From positions 1,798,001 through 1,862,000 of the forward strand of contig JAHREC010000062.1 in the NCBI GenBank assembly GCA_020081605.1: a stretch of 64,000 bases of DNA. Direction: 5' to 3'. The notes under the pieces were generated by a model, which saw only the letters and a list, made by a program, of their open reading frames with translations, was not told the origin of the DNA and searched no databases. Of the stretch, positions 60,055 to 64,000 are shown one piece after another. This DNA comes from Albifimbria verrucaria (Eukaryota > Ascomycota > Sordariomycetes > Hypocreales > Stachybotryaceae). A program made the translations under genes and the position numbers. Numbering within the stretch: the stretch's first letter is position 1; each line of letters starts with the position of its first letter.

Positions 60055-61040
60055 TCAGTGACGATCCCTAACTCTCTCCATCGAAATCAATTCCTTCTTC
60101 TCCTTGGACGCAACCTTCTTCCTCCTGCGCTCGATGGCCTTGTCGACCTGGCCCTTGCTCATGCTCGAGAAGCGGTCCACCAGCATCTGCTTCTTCTGCT
60201 CGCTCTTCTTCAGGTAGAAGGGCTGCTTGCCCTGCGCCACAAGAGCCTTCTCCTTCTGGCGATGCTCCTTGATGAGCCTCTCCTCGTCCTCCTTGCGCTT
60301 GCGGGCCTTCCTCTTCGACTCCATGGACATGAGCTGGCGCTTGAGCTCCTCCTTGCGACCGGCGTCCTTGGTCTTCTTGATCTGCACGCGCAGATCGGCC
60401 ATCTCGCTGTCGCGGTACTCGTCGAGGAAGGAATAGGCCTTCTTGACCTTGGCATCGTCGGCGCCACGGCCGCCTATGAGCGGGTCGAAGCGGGGTCGCG
60501 GTGCTTACGCTTCGTGTCAGCTATGATTTCGCGGTGCCGTGAGACCGGGCGCTTGAAGTCATTTCTTGCGGCGCGTGCTTGGAGCTTCTGGACGGCTTGT
60601 CGGCCTTGGCCTTGCTGGTGCGAGTAGGTGCACCCCTGGTAGACACTTCGGTCGATTCTTCGGTCTTCTGTCGCTTCGCCTTTCGGTCTGAGGGCGCTAG
60701 GGTAGCCTGCGCGCGGGCGAGGGCGCCAAAAGACACCGAAGAAAGGTCGATCTTTGGCTTATCGTCCGAATCTGACTCCTCCGACTACGTATGGTTAGCC
60801 AATCACCGTGAATGTGTTCAGCTGCAAACAAACCTCAGATCCCGCATCGGAATCCATTTCAGAATCCATCTCCTCCTCTTGGTCAGAGTCGTCATCTCCA
60901 CCGCCAATTCCTTCCTCGGATGCTGCGTCGTCGCTAGAGAGTTCTTCGTCCGAGTTCACCTCTGGCTCCCATTCATCCTCCCGTCTCGGCCGTACCCGTC
61001 TCTCGAGCCCCAACGAAGGAACCTTTCTTTTGGCTGGCAT
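60055..61040 (-). CDS. RRP36: rRNA biogenesis protein Rrp36
   Basis: Nucleolar protein of the SSU processome, needed for early 18S rRNA cleavages. The N-terminus MPAKRKVPSLGLERRVRPRR is followed by long acidic Asp/Glu/Ser tracts. The conserved C-terminal Rrp36 domain runs from KRPVSRHREII through KHRDPRFDPLIGGRG, KKAYSFLDEYRDSEMADLR and KKSEQKKQMLVDRFSSMSKG to IERRRKKVASKEKKEL. The intron is at 60785-60833. Breaks are near 60560 and 60495 inside the conserved domain. It is divergent from the FCP1-domain gene with GATA-like palindromes between them. Confidence 0.93.
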
Positions 61041-61660
61041 GATTAATAAGTGTAGGCACAGCGAAGCGAAGCGGCAACGATTCGGTATCTTGAGCAGACT
61101 CCAGTCCTATAAATTTTGTAGATTTGGATGCTCCCACGTTACTTATCGATAAGACGTCAGTTGGGCTAGTTGCACGTTTAAATGCATATTTCACCATTTC
61201 ATCAGCTTCTCAAAAGTTTTCCATGCCATTTTTCTGTCTATATGATTATCGATAGGTCTTATCGATTAATGTCGCATTCATTGCGCTTTCCAGAGATGGA
61301 TATTCATACGACAGTGCTTCGGCCAGGCTTGGTTTGACGCGCCTCATACTGATTGAGTTGTGTTGGAATTTCTCTCATGCTGTCAACGAGGGTCCAAGGT
61401 CTGATATGCAGCATTGTCCGCCCAAACCGCGTTAATCGTGTAGCCTACCCTCAGTCCATCTGCGCCCTTTGTACAAGTCGACCCTGGCGCACGCTGAACA
61501 AGGATGGCTTGGTGGCTCACAAACATTCTCAATCGTCGTCGTACTCGGACCAACTTGTCAATACACCAATTGTCCTGAGACCATCTTCTTCGTCTTATTC
61601 AACGGAGAAACAACCTTTGAGTCACAGCCATCTCAAACTCTAGAACTTGAGGCAAACACG
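61041..61660. promoter_or_regulatory. Divergent promoter between RRP36 and the FCP1-domain gene
   Basis: 620 bp with a perfect 12-bp palindrome CTTATCGATAAG at 61142-61153 and a second cluster of TTATCGAT words at about 61244-61266. ORFs at 61353-61643 and 61469-61660 lack recognisable domains; the second is in frame with the downstream gene and could extend it, but no homology supports that. Confidence 0.55.
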
Positions 61661-62687
61661 ATGCCTAAACCAGAACCTCACTCAGAGCAACAGTATGTCT
61701 GTACCTGTACCTTTCTTCAGCCAAACCATATACTGATTCCGATTAGCTCCAATGCACCAAAGGGGATCCCAAAGAAGAAGAAGAAGGGAATAAAAGCCAA
61801 GAAGGGACTTCGGCATCTAGTCAAGGTTCAGGCTAATGCCGGTGACCAGAGCGCCGACTCAGTCATGATGACAGAGACGTAGGTATTTTCCAGCATATCA
61901 GTATCACAAGTAGCTAACCACCTCACAGAATAAGTGCCAAGACCGTTACCATGGTAAAAAAGAGACACGGGCTACTGTCAAGACCAGTGCCAAGACCTCG
62001 AGAGAGAAACGGCACCCTCCAAGCCAGGAATCCGGAGGCATCCCTGAACCCACTGTTCAGTACCTCCTTCAGTCTCATGCGCCATCATCTCCCCTAACAG
62101 AACCGCGCCGTATTCTCGTCGTCATGGATCTCAACGGTACACTTCTCTATCGGCCATACAAGCGCCGACCCTTCCACTTTATCGAGCGCCCGCACGCTAA
62201 ATCATTTCTGAATTACTGCCTCGACAACTTCTATGTCGCCATCTGGTCCTCCGCACGCCCAGACAACGTCGAGAAGATGGTGGAGCGCCTGTTAACACCC
62301 CAACAGGTCAAGAAGTGCATCCTAGTCTGGGGCCGCGATAAGTTTGGCTTGTCAGCGGCGGACTACGACAGTCGTGTCCAGTGCTACAAGCGATTAACCC
62401 GAATATGGTCTGATCCACAGGTTATAGCATCATTTCCGGCCACTGCACCTGGCGGTCGATGGGATCAGTCAAACACTGTGCTCGTTGACGACTCGCGTGA
62501 GAAAGCCAGAAGTGAGCCGCATAACATACTCGAAATACCCGACTTCGCGGGCCTAGCAGGAGAGCCTGCCAACGTGTTACCGCAAGTGCACGACTACATT
62601 AATTCACTGTGTTACCAGTCCAACGTCAGTGGCTTCATTAAGGAACATCCTTTCAAGCTTAATCCGGAATACAAATTGGCGTTATAG
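61661..62687 (+). CDS. FCP1-homology (HAD-like) protein with a DLNGT motif
   Basis: Contains an FCP1/NIF-type HAD domain like small CTD phosphatases. The catalytic loop is RRILVVMDLNGTLLYRP (about 62105), followed by RPFHFIERPHAKSFLNYCLD, YVAIWSSARPDNVEKMV (Ser motif) and NTVLVDDSREKARSEPHN (acidic motif). The N-terminus is Lys-rich (APKGIPKKKKKGIKAKKG), suggesting nuclear location. Introns are 61693-61746 and 61879-61928; the ATG at 61661 was chosen because it lies just before the first splice site. One base is missing near 61960 (A run). Canonical phosphatases have DxDxT; here the second Asp is Asn, so activity may be lost or altered. This is known for some fungal and plant members of the group, so it is not an obvious error. 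Confidence 0.87.
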
Positions 62688-63056
62688 GTTCATAATAGAA
62701 TGGACCAAGGACATAGAAACAAAGAAAGGTGGTTGGCGACAGCCGCAGGGAAGAGAGAGAAGCATTAGACACATCACTCGAATACGGCATGGACCCATGA
62801 CTGGATTAATAGTAGTTTGAATGAATCCTCAGGTGTATTTTTGCGGCGTACCGCTGATTCTATGGATCATCCTCATCCCAAGAAGCTGTAGGGAACACTA
62901 CGTTCAGAGTCCCTTCCTAGAGTCCTTCTTTAGGCGTAGCTATGCTCGTAATTCATCGTGCCACAAACACGTCAAGCGTGAGCCATCATCATCCCATCAT
63001 GATTCCCAGTCCGCCTATACCCCCAACCTTTGTCATCATCATCATATTTTTGTTGT
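62688..63056. other. Convergent intergenic region
   Basis: 3' flanks of the FCP1-domain gene and of the eEF1B-gamma gene. CAT-rich sequence near 62985-63050 lies next to the eEF1B-gamma stop. No gene. Confidence 0.5.
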
Positions 63057-64000
63057 TTATTTGAAAACCTTGCCGTCGGCGTGAGCGTACTCCTTGCCGT
63101 TGACGGTGGCGGGCTTGTCCCAAGACCACTGAGCCTCAACGAAGGCACGGTCCTCAGGCTTGGTGGGGTCAAGCTTGGTGAACTCGTAGCTCTCATAGTC
63201 GGGAGCGACGTCGAAGACGGGGAGGTACTCCTGGCCACGGACGACGAAGGCACCCTGAATGACAGAGTTGTTGTTCTCGCCGTAGACGGAGGCGCAACCG
63301 AAGAGGTACTTGCGGGAAGCCTCCAGACGGTTGTTGAAGCCACCGATCAGGTTGTTGGACATGAAAGTCATGGTGAGCTCCTCGTTGTACTTGTAATCAA
63401 CACGCCACAGGAGTACTCCTCGAAGTTGACGTTCTCCCAGAACCACTTAAGGGCATCAGGGGTCTCCTGGTTGGAGTACTGGCGCTTCCACTCATCAAGA
63501 GCGAAGGTAGCGCGGGGAGAAGCTCAAGAGGGTGCTTGGGCTTGGGAGCAGGGGCAGCCTCCTCCTCCTCGGCCTTGGGGCAGCGGCCTTGGGGCAGGAG
63601 CCTCCTTCTTGGGGGCAGCCTCCTTCTTGGGAGCAGTGTTGGTCAGGGCAGGGGTGTCAAGAAGGTCGAGCTTGGCGGCAACAGCGGAGTAGATGGGCTG
63701 GTTGACAACAGTCTCGTACCAACGGGTGACGTTGGGGTTCTGCTGGCGCCACTTCTTGTCATAGAAGTACTGGAAGCCACGGGTGATGATGCCAGCGGCG
63801 AAGAGATCGGCGAGGGTGATACGCTCGCCAACCAGGTAGGTGTTGGAGAGAAGGTGCTCCTCAACAACATCAACGGTCTTCTGAGCAGCCTTGAGGAGTC
63901 CTCGACGGCCTTCTTGTTGTAGGGGTCAAGGCCGAGCAGGGGTCGGTAACCGCCAGCGAGCTTGGGGAGGACCTCAGTGTTGAAGTAAGACACCCACTTC
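63057..64000 (-). CDS. Translation elongation factor eEF1B gamma subunit (5' end beyond window)
   Basis: Subunit of the eEF1B guanine-exchange complex for eEF1A. The window starts the protein inside the GST-like domain: SYFNTEVLPKLAGGYRPLLG, then NTYLVGERITLADLFAAG and RGFQYFYDKKWRQQNP. An Ala/Lys/Pro-rich linker follows, and the C-terminal eEF1-gamma domain includes DALKWFWENVNFEEYS, LTMTFMSNNLIGGFNNRLEA, SRKYLFGCASVYGENNNSVI, QGAFVVRGQEYLPVFDVAPD and WSWDKPATVNGKEYAH, ending GKVFK. The N-terminal part and the start codon lie beyond 64000. Breaks are near 63897, 63516 and 63407, with at least one more probable in the linker near 63590. Confidence 0.95.

Noticed and set aside
1..64000. CRISPR array, prophage, integron or bacterial defence island
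   Set aside because: Spliceosomal introns and fungal proteins throughout show nuclear fungal DNA; no spaced direct repeats of the right kind occur.

Overview
The window is nuclear DNA of a filamentous ascomycete, most likely a Sordariomycete and probably a member of the Hypocreales. The grounds are short spliceosomal introns (mostly about 50-120 nt, donors like GTAAGT/GTATGT, branch sites like CTAAC), single genes with their own promoters on both strands, CT-rich promoter tracts, and proteins restricted to or typical of fungi (recyclin-1, RFX/CPCR1-type regulator, Mid1, Irc20, Irc22, fungal Med5). No operon, tRNA, rRNA, CRISPR array, prophage or intact transposon was seen. The species cannot be named from the sequence alone.

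Layout. 0-18.6 kb is gene-dense: RCY1 (cut off at the left edge), HOM3 aspartate kinase, an RFX transcription factor, YOP1, MID1, a small mitochondrial protein, the RAMP4/YSY6 ER protein and a lysine-rich protein with a SMAP-type C-terminus. 18.6-29.4 kb is gene-poor, holds one short bZIP-like gene at about 22 kb and carries many microsatellites. 29.4-41.0 kb has mitoribosomal mS41, the SNF2/RING protein IRC20, IRC22 and Mediator subunit MED5. 41.0-48.1 kb is again almost empty, ending in a small unrecognised ORF behind a TATA box. 48.9-64 kb is compact and rich in RNA-related genes: YJU2, KIN17, SPT4, a Pop8/Rpp14-like RNase P/MRP subunit, PPT1, ESS2, COQ8, RRP36, an FCP1-domain protein and the 3' part of eEF1B-gamma.

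How the genes relate. They are mostly housekeeping genes, not a pathway cluster. Many sit in divergent pairs sharing a 300-700 bp promoter (YJU2/KIN17, SPT4/POP8-like, PPT1/ESS2, RRP36/FCP1-like, mS41/IRC20). Six of the genes between 49 and 61 kb act in splicing, transcription elongation or rRNA/tRNA processing.

The main caveat is sequence quality. About 20 of 24 genes, nearly all conserved housekeeping genes, contain one or more single-base frame breaks, usually in or next to a 2-5 base homopolymer. I count about 45. Joining the frames by eye gives proteins with well-conserved motifs on both sides, so I read these as uncorrected long-read errors and not as pseudogenes. Coordinates given for CDS features span the whole gene, introns and frame breaks included. 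I did not find a convincing new biological system; the most notable signals are listed as findings.
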